Origin: Undibacterium umbellatum
GTDB lineage: Bacteria > Pseudomonadota > Gammaproteobacteria > Burkholderiales > Burkholderiaceae_D
NCBI RefSeq assembly: GCF_014284125.1
Contig: NZ_JACOFX010000001.1
Span: forward strand, 372,001 to 436,000
Reading direction: 5' to 3'
DNA: 64,000 bases
The position numbers were made by a program, and so were the translations under genes. The notes beneath the pieces are model-generated. The model saw nothing but the letters and a program-made list of their open reading frames with translations. It was not told the origin of the DNA and made no database searches. Below are positions 9,619-17,741 of the stretch, one piece after another (within the stretch, counting starts at the first letter, position 1; each line of letters opens with the position of its first letter).

Positions 9619-10092
9619 ATGAAAAAAACATTGGCGATAGGCGCAACTACAGTTTTGCTTACCATGCTGGGGGCAACCTTCTACCATGCTATCGCCTATG
9701 TCACGCAGGCACAGCCCGCAAGCACAAGCGCTGTTAATTTACCGGTCAAACCCTTTGAGGTTGATCCCTCCTGGATCAAGGAAGGCAAGCCGAATTTTCG
9801 TGCCGCTGAATTTTTCAAGTCATATGATGGCGAGACCAGTTCGGGCATCTTTGAGTGCGATGGCCCATCTACCTTTGAATGGCATTACCAGCTTGATGAA
9901 AGTATCTATGTGCTTGAGGGCGGCGTGGATATTGATTATGAAGGCAAAAAGTTTTCCCTGAAACAGGGTGATACCGTACTTTTCCGCGCAGGCACGAAAG
10001 CACTCTGGCACGTACCCAAAGGCATACGCAAGAGCTGGACCCTGCATGATGCTGGCAAACCCGCACGCGGGCTTGCCAGTTTGCTCAAATAA
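9619..10092 (+). CDS. Membrane-anchored or exported cupin-domain protein
   Basis: A 157-residue protein with an N-terminal hydrophobic segment (about residues 5-30) that is a signal peptide or anchor, followed by a single cupin barrel. The barrel resembles the Cupin_3 (DUF861) group related to ureidoglycine aminohydrolase: FEWHYQLDESIYVLEGGV supplies a possible metal-binding His and Glu, and KQGDTVLFRAG is the typical turn. The start is strongly supported by AAGGAGGGT seven bases upstream. Cupin_3 proteins are usually cytoplasmic, so the export segment is notable. Function is unknown; a periplasmic small-molecule binding or isomerising role is only a guess. Confidence 0.75.
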   Translation: MKKTLAIGATTVLLTMLGATFYHAIAYVTQAQPASTSAVNLPVKPFEVDPSWIKEGKPNFRAAEFFKSYDGETSSGIFECDGPSTFEWHYQLDESIYVLEGGVDIDYEGKKFSLKQGDTVLFRAGTKALWHVPKGIRKSWTLHDAGKPARGLASLLK

Positions 10093-10112
10093 AGTCAGCA
10101 ACAAGCTGGCGA

Positions 10113-11108
10113 TCAATCAGGAATTGCCTTTGCCAGTGCAAGTGCGCTAAGAAAAGCATTTTCCACCTTGCCTGCACCTTCAAGACCAGCGGCAAACCAG
10201 TCTCCACAGACACCTATTCCCTGCTTGCCATTCCACAAGAAATCAGAATCCGCTGGCTTTACGGCCTCAGCATAGCGCCAGCGATGTACAACGGCATGAA
10301 TAGGTTGTATCCATGAGCCTGTGGCTTCGTGGAAGGCCTTGGTCAATTTTTCTTTCACCCTCTCATCGTCATCTTCAAGATGCTCGATACTCCATGCCTG
10401 TGTTGCGTGGCAAACCCAGCGCTCGCCAGCCCTGTGCAAGGGTTTGGCATCATCATGTGCTATCCAGCCAAGACGGGAATTATTGATCCAGGCACCGTCA
10501 TAAGGCAGGTCCAGCGAAGTCTGGAACCCCAGCATCAACGTCCAGCAGGGTGCCAGGCGTGCCTGCTTTGCTTGTTTGGCCAGGGCTGGCGTGACACTCA
10601 GCAGGGGTTCTGCCTGATCGGCCGTAACCGCCAGTATCACCGCATCAAAAGGCCCGGCAGTTGCAGCAATCGGTACCGTAGCTGAACGGATGGACAGCAG
10701 CCACTGCTTGCCATGCTCTTCGAGAGCAGTTACATGCTGCTCTGCGCGCACATCCAGGCCATGCGCCAGTTGTTTACCAAGGGAACTCATGCCGGGTACT
10801 GCGATATAACGTGTGCCACTACGTCCTGCTGGTTTACTGCTACCAGCTTCCAACGTTGCCAGCTTGGCTGTCCAGGGAACGACCCAGCCAAACTTCTTCC
10901 AGTCTGCAATTTCTTTTTTAAAGCGATCAGAGCTGGCGGTGAAATATTGCGCGCCATGATCAAAACCACCCAGTTCCGTGTGTCTGGTACTCATGCGGCC
11001 ACTGACGCCCATGCTTTTCTCATACACAGTGACATGATGACCTTGCGCCTGCAATTGACGCGCAACTGTCAAACCTGCTAATCCGGCACCAACAACAGCG
11101 ATTTGCAT
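10113..11108 (-). CDS. FAD-dependent amine-oxidase-like oxidoreductase
   Basis: A 331-residue flavoprotein of the NAD(P)/FAD-dependent group related to RenH and amine oxidases. The N-terminal Rossmann motif VGAGLAGL (residues 6-13) is followed by the ATG-type block SGRMSTRH. The C-terminal segment with GVCGDWF and GAGKVENAFLSA is the usual second FAD-contact region. The substrate is unknown. The start at 11108 is favoured over an upstream ATG because AAGGAAAA precedes it and the Rossmann fold begins at once. The longer frame would run through a terminator. It is convergent with the cupin gene, with 20 bases between stops. Confidence 0.85.
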   Translation of the reverse strand: MQIAVVGAGLAGLTVARQLQAQGHHVTVYEKSMGVSGRMSTRHTELGGFDHGAQYFTASSDRFKKEIADWKKFGWVVPWTAKLATLEAGSSKPAGRSGTRYIAVPGMSSLGKQLAHGLDVRAEQHVTALEEHGKQWLLSIRSATVPIAATAGPFDAVILAVTADQAEPLLSVTPALAKQAKQARLAPCWTLMLGFQTSLDLPYDGAWINNSRLGWIAHDDAKPLHRAGERWVCHATQAWSIEHLEDDDERVKEKLTKAFHEATGSWIQPIHAVVHRWRYAEAVKPADSDFLWNGKQGIGVCGDWFAAGLEGAGKVENAFLSALALAKAIPD

Positions 11109-11140
11109 ATTATTTTCCTTATCTAGCGTCCAAACAGACA

Positions 11141-11174
11141 ATAAAAAACGCCCGCTATACAAGCTTGCGGGCGT
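11141..11174 (-). terminator. Intrinsic terminator of the 65-residue gene
   Basis: On the minus strand ACGCCCGC (11174-11167) pairs with GCGGGCGT (11155-11148), and the stem is followed by a run of six T residues. It lies nine bases after the stop of the small gene and ahead of the oxidoreductase start, so it separates two transcription units. Confidence 0.85.
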
Positions 11175-11182
11175 CAATTGGT

Positions 11183-11380
11183 TTAGTGCATATTGATATC
11201 TACTTTAGGTACAGCGTTCTCGCGACCATGCAGGCTGGCGCGACGTGCAGTGCAGTCAGGAATACTACCCCGGACAAGGCGCAGTATCCTGCAAACTCTG
11301 GAATCCAGTTCGCGCGGCATAACTTTTATACGGCGGGAGCCGTACAAGCCTGACTTTGCTACGCAGCTATCTGGTTTCAT
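11183..11380 (-). CDS. Small basic hypothetical protein, 65 residues
   Basis: A short reading frame supported by context rather than by family. AGGA lies six bases upstream of the ATG, and a strong intrinsic terminator follows nine bases after the TAA. The protein is strongly basic, with clusters such as GSRRIK, RVCRILRLVR and ARRASLHGR. It has three cysteines and no signal peptide or membrane segment. A nucleic-acid-binding or ribosome-associated role would fit the charge, but this is speculation. It lies 71 bases downstream of the CBS-pair gene and may share its transcript. Confidence 0.6.
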   Translation of the reverse strand: MKPDSCVAKSGLYGSRRIKVMPRELDSRVCRILRLVRGSIPDCTARRASLHGRENAVPKVDINMH

Positions 11381-11451
11381 TCACTATCCTGGAATAGAGA
11401 TCAACATGCTGTATTTAATACATTACTTCAAACATCGCGGTCACTGGGTGA

Positions 11452-11901
11452 TCACTGCTCGTTTTCTTCAACCGGCCAATCGCGGATATAAGCTTTCAAC
11501 ATCTTGTTTTCAAAGCTTTGCGCTTCCAGTACGGCCCTGGCTACGTCATAGAACGAAATTACGCCCAGCAGGGTTTTTGCATCCATGACAGGCAGGTAAC
11601 GCGAATGTTTTTCCAGCATCATGCGGCGCACTTCATTGACTTCGGTTTCCGGTGTCACAGTCAGGGGATGGTCATCCATGTATTTACGGACTGTGCCAGC
11701 ACCAAGTGAACCCTGGTTTTTATGAATCGCACGTATGACTTCACGGAAAGTCAGTATACCAACCAGATCACCGTACTCCATCACGACCAGAGAGCCGATA
11801 TCTTTCTCCTCCATGACGCTGACAGCTTCGGTAATTGGGATATCAGGTGTGATCGTGAAAAGGATATTACCCTTCACTTGAAGTATCTCTGAGACTTTCA
11901 T
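11452..11901 (-). CDS. CBS-pair domain protein
   Basis: A 149-residue cytoplasmic protein made of two CBS domains in tandem, with no other domain. The first covers about residues 10-65 (ITEAVSVMEEKDIGSLVV) and the second about 75-130 (LTVTPETEVNEVRRMMLE, then HSRYLPVMD). Paired CBS domains usually bind adenine nucleotides and act as energy or ligand sensors. Here no effector domain is attached, so the partner is unknown. The start at 11901 has AGGAGGGG upstream; seven extra codons further up are unlikely. The protein is of the stand-alone type common in Betaproteobacteria. Confidence 0.88.
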   Translation of the reverse strand: MKVSEILQVKGNILFTITPDIPITEAVSVMEEKDIGSLVVMEYGDLVGILTFREVIRAIHKNQGSLGAGTVRKYMDDHPLTVTPETEVNEVRRMMLEKHSRYLPVMDAKTLLGVISFYDVARAVLEAQSFENKMLKAYIRDWPVEENEQ

Positions 11902-12078
11902 GATGCCCCTCCTCTTATACATTTATATGGACCTTATTTGCAATGTATCGCAAGCCTTGCAAAAAATCCAGCATGTAAAATATTTTATTAATGAATTCAC
12001 CCGCATTTTGCCTGTCTTTTGCACCTTCAGCATCAGCGATGGTAGCATTGCTGCCTCACAATATGGAGACTCTCACAC

Positions 12079-13389
12079 ATGAGCGGCCCTAAATACCACG
12101 GCTTTGATACCCTGTCCCTGCATGCGGGCGCAGCCCCTGACCCCGCTACAGGCGCACGTGCTACCCCAATTTACCTGACATCCTCTTTTGTGTTCAAGGA
12201 TTCAGATCATGCAGCTTCGCTCTTCAATATGGAAAGAGCCGGCCACGTCTATTCACGTATCTCCAACCCCACCAATGCTGTACTAGAAGAAAGAATTGCG
12301 GCACTTGAAGGTGGCGTCGCTGGGATCGCCGTTGCCAGCGGGCAAGCTGCCATGCATCTGGGCCTCACAACAATAGCTGGAGCTGGTTCCCACGTAGTTG
12401 CTTCGCGTGCCTTGTACGGCGGCTCGCAAAATCTGCTGGCTTTTACGATGAAGCGTTTTGGCATAGAGACGACCTTTGTTGATCCACGTGACCTGGATGC
12501 ATGGCGTGCCGCCATACGCCCGAATACGAAAGTCTTGTTTGCAGAAACACTTGGTAATCCCGGCCTTGATGTGTTGAACATCCCGGCAGTTGGTGAAATT
12601 GCGCATGAGCATCACTTGCCGCTCATGTTGGACTCCACCTTCACAACACCCTATCTGCTGAAACCATTTGATCATGGTGCCGATCTGGTTTTCCACTCAG
12701 CTACAAAGTTCCTGTGCGGCCATGGCACAGCCATAGGCGGCTTGCTGGTCGATGGCGGCACTTTTGACTGGCAGGCAGCCTATGAAAAGACCGGGCACTT
12801 TGCCGAACTCTGTGAGCCTTATGACGGTTTCCATGGCATGGTATTCAGTGAAGAGTCAACCGTTGCCGCTTTTTCACTCAGGGCACGCAGGGAAGGTTTG
12901 CGGGACTTCGGTGCCTGCATGAGCCCGCACAATGCCTTCACCATCTTGCAAGGCATAGAAACCCTGGGCATGCGCATGGACAGGCATGTAGCAAACACCC
13001 GTAAAGTTGTCGAATTTCTGGTTTCACATCCGGCAGTAGATTCTGTCTCTTACCCCGAACTGGAAAATCACCCAGATTATGAACTGGCAAAGACTTTGCT
13101 GCCCAAAGGTTGCGGTGCAGTATTTTCATTCAACATCAAGGGCAACCGCACTGCGGGACAGCGCTTTATTGAATCACTGAATATTTTCTCGCACCTGGCC
13201 AATGTCGGCGATGCCAAGTCTCTGGCAATACATCCTGCCTCAACCACGCACTTCCGCGTGCCGGCAGAGCAATTGCTGGCATCTGGCATTACCGAGGGAA
13301 CCATGCGTCTATCGATAGGATTGGAAAATGTCGAAGATCTGATCGAAGACCTGTCACGTGGCCTCAAAGCCGCACAGAAGGGAGCCTGA
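12079..13389 (+). CDS. metY: O-acetylhomoserine sulfhydrylase (PLP enzyme)
   Basis: Joins O-acetylhomoserine with sulfide or methanethiol to give homocysteine or methionine, a direct-sulfhydrylation route into methionine. The 436-residue protein is a typical Cys/Met-metabolism PLP enzyme. The family block YSRISNPTNAVLEERIAALE falls at 58-77, the cofactor-stacking region near YGGSQNL at 113, and the Schiff-base lysine in SATK at K210. Length and motifs fit MetY better than MetB/MetZ, though an O-succinylhomoserine substrate cannot be excluded. It is the first gene of a three-gene unit; the hydrolase gene starts two bases after its stop. Confidence 0.9.
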   Translation: MSGPKYHGFDTLSLHAGAAPDPATGARATPIYLTSSFVFKDSDHAASLFNMERAGHVYSRISNPTNAVLEERIAALEGGVAGIAVASGQAAMHLGLTTIAGAGSHVVASRALYGGSQNLLAFTMKRFGIETTFVDPRDLDAWRAAIRPNTKVLFAETLGNPGLDVLNIPAVGEIAHEHHLPLMLDSTFTTPYLLKPFDHGADLVFHSATKFLCGHGTAIGGLLVDGGTFDWQAAYEKTGHFAELCEPYDGFHGMVFSEESTVAAFSLRARREGLRDFGACMSPHNAFTILQGIETLGMRMDRHVANTRKVVEFLVSHPAVDSVSYPELENHPDYELAKTLLPKGCGAVFSFNIKGNRTAGQRFIESLNIFSHLANVGDAKSLAIHPASTTHFRVPAEQLLASGITEGTMRLSIGLENVEDLIEDLSRGLKAAQKGA

Positions 13390-13390
13390 G

Positions 13391-14197
13391 ATGTTATTTG
13401 AAGTCAATGGCCATGCAGCCTATTGCTATACCGGTGGCAAGGCTTACAACCCTGTCCTACCTACGCTGGTTTTCATCCATGGGGCGCAAAACGATCACTC
13501 GGTCTGGGGTTTGCAGACCCGCTATCTGGCACATCACGGTTTTAATGTATTTGCGGTCGATTTGCCCGGCCATGGCCGCAGCAAAGGCCAGGCGCTGACC
13601 AGCGTAGAGCAAATGGCAGACTGGCTGCTTGCTTTGCTGGATATCGCAGGCATAGCGCAAGCCACGCTGATCGGGCATAGCATGGGTTCATTGATCGCAC
13701 TAGAGACTTGCTTCAAAGCCAGCACACGCATCAACAAACTTATAATGGTTGGTACTGCCTACCCCATGAAAGTATCAGATACCTTGCTCAATGCCGCCAG
13801 AGATGACGAACAGACAGCAATTGATATGGTGAATATCTGGTCGCACACCTCCATTGCGCACAAGCCATCCTGCCCTGGCCCTGGATTTTACGTGATGGGT
13901 GTCAGCCAGCGCCTGATGCAGCGCATTTCTGCCATCAATCCAGATAAGGTTTTTTACACGGACTTTGCTGCTTGCAACGCCTATGCAAATGGCGAAGCAG
14001 CCGCGCAATCAGTAACCTGCCCCAGCCTTTTCATACTCGGCAAAAAAGACATGATGACGCCCGCAAAGGCCAGCCTGACTTTGAGCAAAGTCATCCCAAA
14101 TAGCCAGCAGAAGGTCATAGACAATTGCGGCCATTCATTGATGTCTGAACAGGCGAACCAGGTTCTGGCGGCTATCCATAATTTTGTGAAGAGCTAA
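13391..14197 (+). CDS. Alpha/beta hydrolase
   Basis: A 268-residue cytoplasmic hydrolase. The oxyanion-hole region is VFIHGAQNDHSVW, the nucleophile elbow is GHSMGS, and the catalytic histidine is likely in NCGHSLMSEQ near the C-terminus. The acid is probably in the ILGKKDMMTP segment. The substrate is unknown. It begins two bases after the metY stop with a GGAG signal inside the end of metY, and is followed three bases later by the LysE gene. Translational coupling is therefore likely. Family members in this position are often annotated as esterases, but a role linked to homoserine or thioester chemistry is possible. Confidence 0.85.
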   Translation: MLFEVNGHAAYCYTGGKAYNPVLPTLVFIHGAQNDHSVWGLQTRYLAHHGFNVFAVDLPGHGRSKGQALTSVEQMADWLLALLDIAGIAQATLIGHSMGSLIALETCFKASTRINKLIMVGTAYPMKVSDTLLNAARDDEQTAIDMVNIWSHTSIAHKPSCPGPGFYVMGVSQRLMQRISAINPDKVFYTDFAACNAYANGEAAAQSVTCPSLFILGKKDMMTPAKASLTLSKVIPNSQQKVIDNCGHSLMSEQANQVLAAIHNFVKS

Positions 14198-14200
14198 GCA

Positions 14201-14827
14201 GTGATAGCGATGAATCTGGAAAGCTGGGTCTTGTTCACTGCTACAGAAGCAGCTCTGTCCTTATCCCCGGGCCCTGCTGTCATGATGGTGGTTGCCTATG
14301 GCATAGCCAGGGGATGGCGCACCTCGCTGTTTGTCACGCTTGGCATATTGACGGGCAATGCCATTTATTTTGCAGTGTCGGCGACAGGCATAGGCTCGCT
14401 GATACTGGCCTCACCTAAAGTATTCTTGGCGATTAAATACATGGGTGCGACTTATCTGGTTTATCTTGGTTTATCGGCCATCTTTGGTAAACCATCACCA
14501 CTGACGATATCCAAACTGGATGGCGTAGCACTCAGTGGCAGGAAGATATTCAGCAGCGCACTGATGCTGCAACTGATGAATCCCAAAACCCTGTTGATGT
14601 TTGTGGCAATATTGCCGCAATTCATCGACCCCAAGGAGCCGATAGGTCTGCAGATGCTGATCCTTGCAGCCTGCTCCATCATCCCAGAATTTTTCATTTT
14701 ACTGGGTTATGGCATGCTGGCCAGCAAAGCCAGTCACTGGGCAACCCAGGAGAGGTATGCGGTGATTACAGAAAGAGTAGCCGGCACACTGGTAACAGGT
14801 GCCGGCATTATGGTTGCATTGGTTTAA
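14201..14827 (+). CDS. LysE/RhtB family amino-acid exporter
   Basis: A 208-residue inner-membrane exporter with about six hydrophobic segments. The family start SLSPGPAVMMVVAYGIARGW lies at about residues 20-40, and the mid-protein block LMNPKTLLMFVAILPQF is typical of RhtB members. It may start at the GTG at 14201 or at the in-frame ATG at 14210. Known relatives export homoserine, threonine, lysine or similar amino acids. Sitting in one operon with metY, it could export excess homoserine or methionine-like compounds, which is inference from position. Confidence 0.85.
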   Translation: MIAMNLESWVLFTATEAALSLSPGPAVMMVVAYGIARGWRTSLFVTLGILTGNAIYFAVSATGIGSLILASPKVFLAIKYMGATYLVYLGLSAIFGKPSPLTISKLDGVALSGRKIFSSALMLQLMNPKTLLMFVAILPQFIDPKEPIGLQMLILAACSIIPEFFILLGYGMLASKASHWATQERYAVITERVAGTLVTGAGIMVALV

Positions 14828-14828
14828 C

Positions 14829-15899
14829 TTATGAGTGTGCTGGCAGACGCTGGTTCAGGCTTGCCAGGTAATCTGCCCTGAAGCGGCGCAAGACATAATC
14901 CTTGTAATTGTCATGTTTAAGAGTATCCCAGGCCTCTACCCTGCCCTTGCTTGACTTGTCCTTGGCTGCGGCCAGAACTTCCGGACTCAATTCCAGACTG
15001 GCATCCGTCATCATTTCATAGCCATACAATTGCATGAATTCTTTGGTCAGGCTTTCTATGACTTCAATTTCCTGCATGCTTAATTGCTGCTTGAATTTGT
15101 CCTTGTTGGCCATAACGGGTGGAAAACGGTTGCTTGCCCACAATGCTGACATCTGTGATATTTGCTGCGCCTCGCTAGAATGGGTCACGTCAAGCATCTC
15201 TGGCAAGTACTGTATGCCAAAGAAATCGCAAATCGCCCTTAGAACAGTTTCCTGATTACTCAAGAAATCTTCATAACGTATCGTCAGCACGCGATCTGGA
15301 TGGAGTTTAACGATATCGCGCGACAATTGATGCGCCTCCAACCATGCCATGGCATTCAGCGTCGAATCATAATCATGAATAATGGCCTTGTTCATGGAAG
15401 CGACCTGCGCCCTGGGATCCCTGACTACGTTCAGGAACAGCATATTCGGGAATATCTGCAAAAGCTCTTCTGCATAATGCACGCTATCGAGCGACTTATC
15501 CATGACGATACTGGCATGATGATGCTCGCCTGTGCGCAATAACAATTCCCACAATATCCTGTGCACATTGCGCTGATCATCTTTAATCGACTCAAACACA
15601 TCCACCGGATCAAATACCATGCCTTTCCATTTCACCATACTGGCTGATTGCAAGCCGATGACATCGACGACCAGCCTGAAGTAAGACTCGTCGTCATTTA
15701 GATCGCCATAGCGCGGCACCAGGGGCATGAAATCAACGATATGCAAGGGATAAGGCGAATAAAATTCCTTGCTGTTATTCAGGCGCAGACGCAGGGCATG
15801 ACTGCCACAGCGGCGCAAGGGTATCATAAGGACAGGCGTCGGTCGCTTACTGCCAGCAGCCGTTTTTTGTACGTTGGTCACACTATCTGATTCTGCCAT
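14829..15899 (-). CDS. PAPS-dependent sulfotransferase
   Basis: A 356-residue protein of the sulfotransferase superfamily, which moves sulfate from PAPS to an acceptor. The 5'-phosphosulfate loop is seen as IPLRRCGSHALRL at 26-38, replacing the more usual PKSGTT. The 3'-phosphate-binding block is VVRDPRAQVASM at 158-169, with R160 and S168 as the expected ligands. A second family block, LTIRYEDFLSNQETVLRAI, lies about 40 residues on. No signal peptide or membrane segment is seen, so it acts in the cytoplasm or at the membrane face. The start at 15899 follows GGGAGAG. It is the last gene after cysC and a DHH phosphoesterase. The acceptor is unknown. Confidence 0.82.
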   Translation of the reverse strand: MAESDSVTNVQKTAAGSKRPTPVLMIPLRRCGSHALRLRLNNSKEFYSPYPLHIVDFMPLVPRYGDLNDDESYFRLVVDVIGLQSASMVKWKGMVFDPVDVFESIKDDQRNVHRILWELLLRTGEHHHASIVMDKSLDSVHYAEELLQIFPNMLFLNVVRDPRAQVASMNKAIIHDYDSTLNAMAWLEAHQLSRDIVKLHPDRVLTIRYEDFLSNQETVLRAICDFFGIQYLPEMLDVTHSSEAQQISQMSALWASNRFPPVMANKDKFKQQLSMQEIEVIESLTKEFMQLYGYEMMTDASLELSPEVLAAAKDKSSKGRVEAWDTLKHDNYKDYVLRRFRADYLASLNQRLPAHS

Positions 15900-15959
15900 G
15901 ATACTCTCCCCATGCTTGAAGGTAGGAATCTGGAAGAACCACCTTGCCACCCTGTCAGG

Positions 15960-17006
15960 TCATGACAAGCTGAGTTGCGGTCTTTCCATTTTGTCGAAAT
16001 AAGCTATAAATGCTTGAATAAAACCATCTACTTCTGATGCTGGTAAATTGTTGATGCCACCTGCACCACGTCGCCCGCCACCAGTAGCAAACGTGGAGCA
16101 AAATTGACTGGCCGGGCAATTGTCTGCATCACCCGAACGTATGCTGACAACATAACTGCCATCTGGTTTTGAGGTCAGCACCGCAAAAGACTTTCCGTGC
16201 TGCTCTTGCGTCAATTGATTTGCCAGAATGCCGGAGACTCGTCTGGCCCATGCCTGTGCAGGCAAGATAAAGATGGACGTTAATTCACTTTGGCGGTAAG
16301 CATGCAAACCTTGCATGAACGCCATATCACTGGCATAGGCATTACGCAGCACTACAAATTGTCCGGCGCTATTCAAAAAATCAAAGGGATCAACATAGTC
16401 ATGTACAGCCTGATACAAAGCTGCAGGGTGAAAATGCAAATCATCTATTGACTCGCCATAAGCGTTGTAGTTGAGCAAAATACCGAGCTCTTGTAGCTGG
16501 TCGCGTTGCGATTCATTCAGGCCAGCCTCGCTTGCCATCGCAGTTGCGACTGCTGGCAAGTTATCACCATAAGCCGCCACTACGGCCCACTGCCAATGCA
16601 GATTGTTTAGGTAGCGATTGACCAGGATACTGCTGCATACATCAGCAGCCATGTCGCAATGCAAATGCAAATGCTCATGTTCAAAGGCATGCGTTGCATT
16701 GTGATGATCGAAGTAAGTGATCTCTGCACCGGCAGCCAGATGCTTGCGCAATGATGAGATATTACTATCCAGCGAAATATCCAGGACTGTAAGCCTGTCA
16801 CCACTCTTGACTTCAAAGCGGGTCAGCAAATCAATATCCCGCTTGGCGCCAGTGACCAGTTCTGCTGTACGGGGTTCAGCCAGCCTTAACTGGTGCAAGG
16901 CGCAAATACCATCGGCGTCACCATTAAATACATCATAGGCTTGCACTGAATTGTTGATCTCTGCTGGCATGAATTTCCCGCTTTTAGCCGCTATTTGATA
17001 TAGCAT
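15960..17006 (-). CDS. DHH family phosphoesterase, probable PAP phosphatase
   Basis: A 348-residue DHH/DHHA1 phosphoesterase. The first metal motif is FNGDADG at 27-33, a further aspartate falls in VLDISLD (D76), and the signature DHH is at 100-102 (YFDHHNATH). The C-terminal DHHA1 glycine motif reads GGGRRGAGG, with arginine where histidine is common. Relatives such as NrnA hydrolyse both short RNA and 3'-phosphoadenosine 5'-phosphate (PAP). Lying between an APS kinase and a sulfotransferase, removal of the PAP by-product is the most economical role. The longest frame overlaps cysC by 16 bases; an ATG at 16970 is an alternative start. Confidence 0.78.
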   Translation of the reverse strand: MLYQIAAKSGKFMPAEINNSVQAYDVFNGDADGICALHQLRLAEPRTAELVTGAKRDIDLLTRFEVKSGDRLTVLDISLDSNISSLRKHLAAGAEITYFDHHNATHAFEHEHLHLHCDMAADVCSSILVNRYLNNLHWQWAVVAAYGDNLPAVATAMASEAGLNESQRDQLQELGILLNYNAYGESIDDLHFHPAALYQAVHDYVDPFDFLNSAGQFVVLRNAYASDMAFMQGLHAYRQSELTSIFILPAQAWARRVSGILANQLTQEQHGKSFAVLTSKPDGSYVVSIRSGDADNCPASQFCSTFATGGGRRGAGGINNLPASEVDGFIQAFIAYFDKMERPQLSLS

Positions 17007-17695
17007 AATCCTATCAAATGTCTGTAGAGTTTTTCTGCAGCTTCTTCTATGGTGTGTTGCTCAGAATTGATTTCGAGATCAGGGTCCAAAGGCGCTTCGT
17101 ACGGAGCAGAGACGCCAGTAAAATCCGGGATTTCTCCTCTGCGTGCTTTGGCATACAACCCTTTAGGATCGCGCCTCTCGCACACTATGCCTGGCGTACT
17201 GACATGTACTTCAACAAAACGCTCCTGACCTATGATTTCTTTCGCCATGGCCCGGTCATCACGAAATGGTGAAATAAATGCAGTAATGGCAATCATGCCT
17301 GCTTCATTCATCAGATGAGCGACCTCCGCAGCCCTGCGTATATTTTCGCGTCTGTCATGAGCAGAAAAACCAAGATCACTATTCAAATGATGGCGTAAAT
17401 TATCACCATCCACTACGAAACAACAATGGCCGCGCTCGAGCAAAATTTTTTCCAGTGCATATGCCAGGGTCGACTTACCGGCGCCACTCAAGCCAGTGAG
17501 CCACAACGTAGCGGGGCTCTGCCTCATCAAACGTTCACGTGCACTGGAATTAACGACGCCATAGTGCCACTTGATATCCACCCCGCTGGTCTGCGGATTT
17601 TGCACAAAACGACCAAACTGCGTTCTGCGCTCCACCCTGACTGGTGATTGATCAAGCTGAGTTTGCTCTTTCAGTAGGCTTGTGTTCGCTTGCAT
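16991..17695 (-). CDS. cysC: Adenylylsulfate (APS) kinase
   Basis: Phosphorylates APS with ATP to make PAPS. The 234-residue protein has the P-loop GLSGAGKST at 68-76, the VDGDNLRHHLN block, and the FISPFRDDRAMA loop that holds the active-site serine. It has about 35 extra N-terminal residues, rich in Gln, Arg and Thr, compared with compact APS kinases. GGGAG six bases upstream supports the ATG at 17695. No sulfate adenylyltransferase (cysD/cysN) gene is adjacent, so APS must come from elsewhere. Its position ahead of the DHH phosphoesterase and the sulfotransferase suggests it supplies PAPS for sulfation rather than for assimilation. Confidence 0.92.
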   Translation of the reverse strand: MQANTSLLKEQTQLDQSPVRVERRTQFGRFVQNPQTSGVDIKWHYGVVNSSARERLMRQSPATLWLTGLSGAGKSTLAYALEKILLERGHCCFVVDGDNLRHHLNSDLGFSAHDRRENIRRAAEVAHLMNEAGMIAITAFISPFRDDRAMAKEIIGQERFVEVHVSTPGIVCERRDPKGLYAKARRGEIPDFTGVSAPYEAPLDPDLEINSEQHTIEEAAEKLYRHLIGLCYIK

Positions 17696-17741
17696 TGGCG
17701 ACTCCCGGGTTTGCCGTTGTAATCAAAAACGATCCAGCTCA

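Noticed and set aside
11923-12078. SAM-responsive riboswitch upstream of metY
   Set aside because: No recognisable SAM-I or SAM-II core was seen in the 156 bases; the region looks like an ordinary promoter gap.
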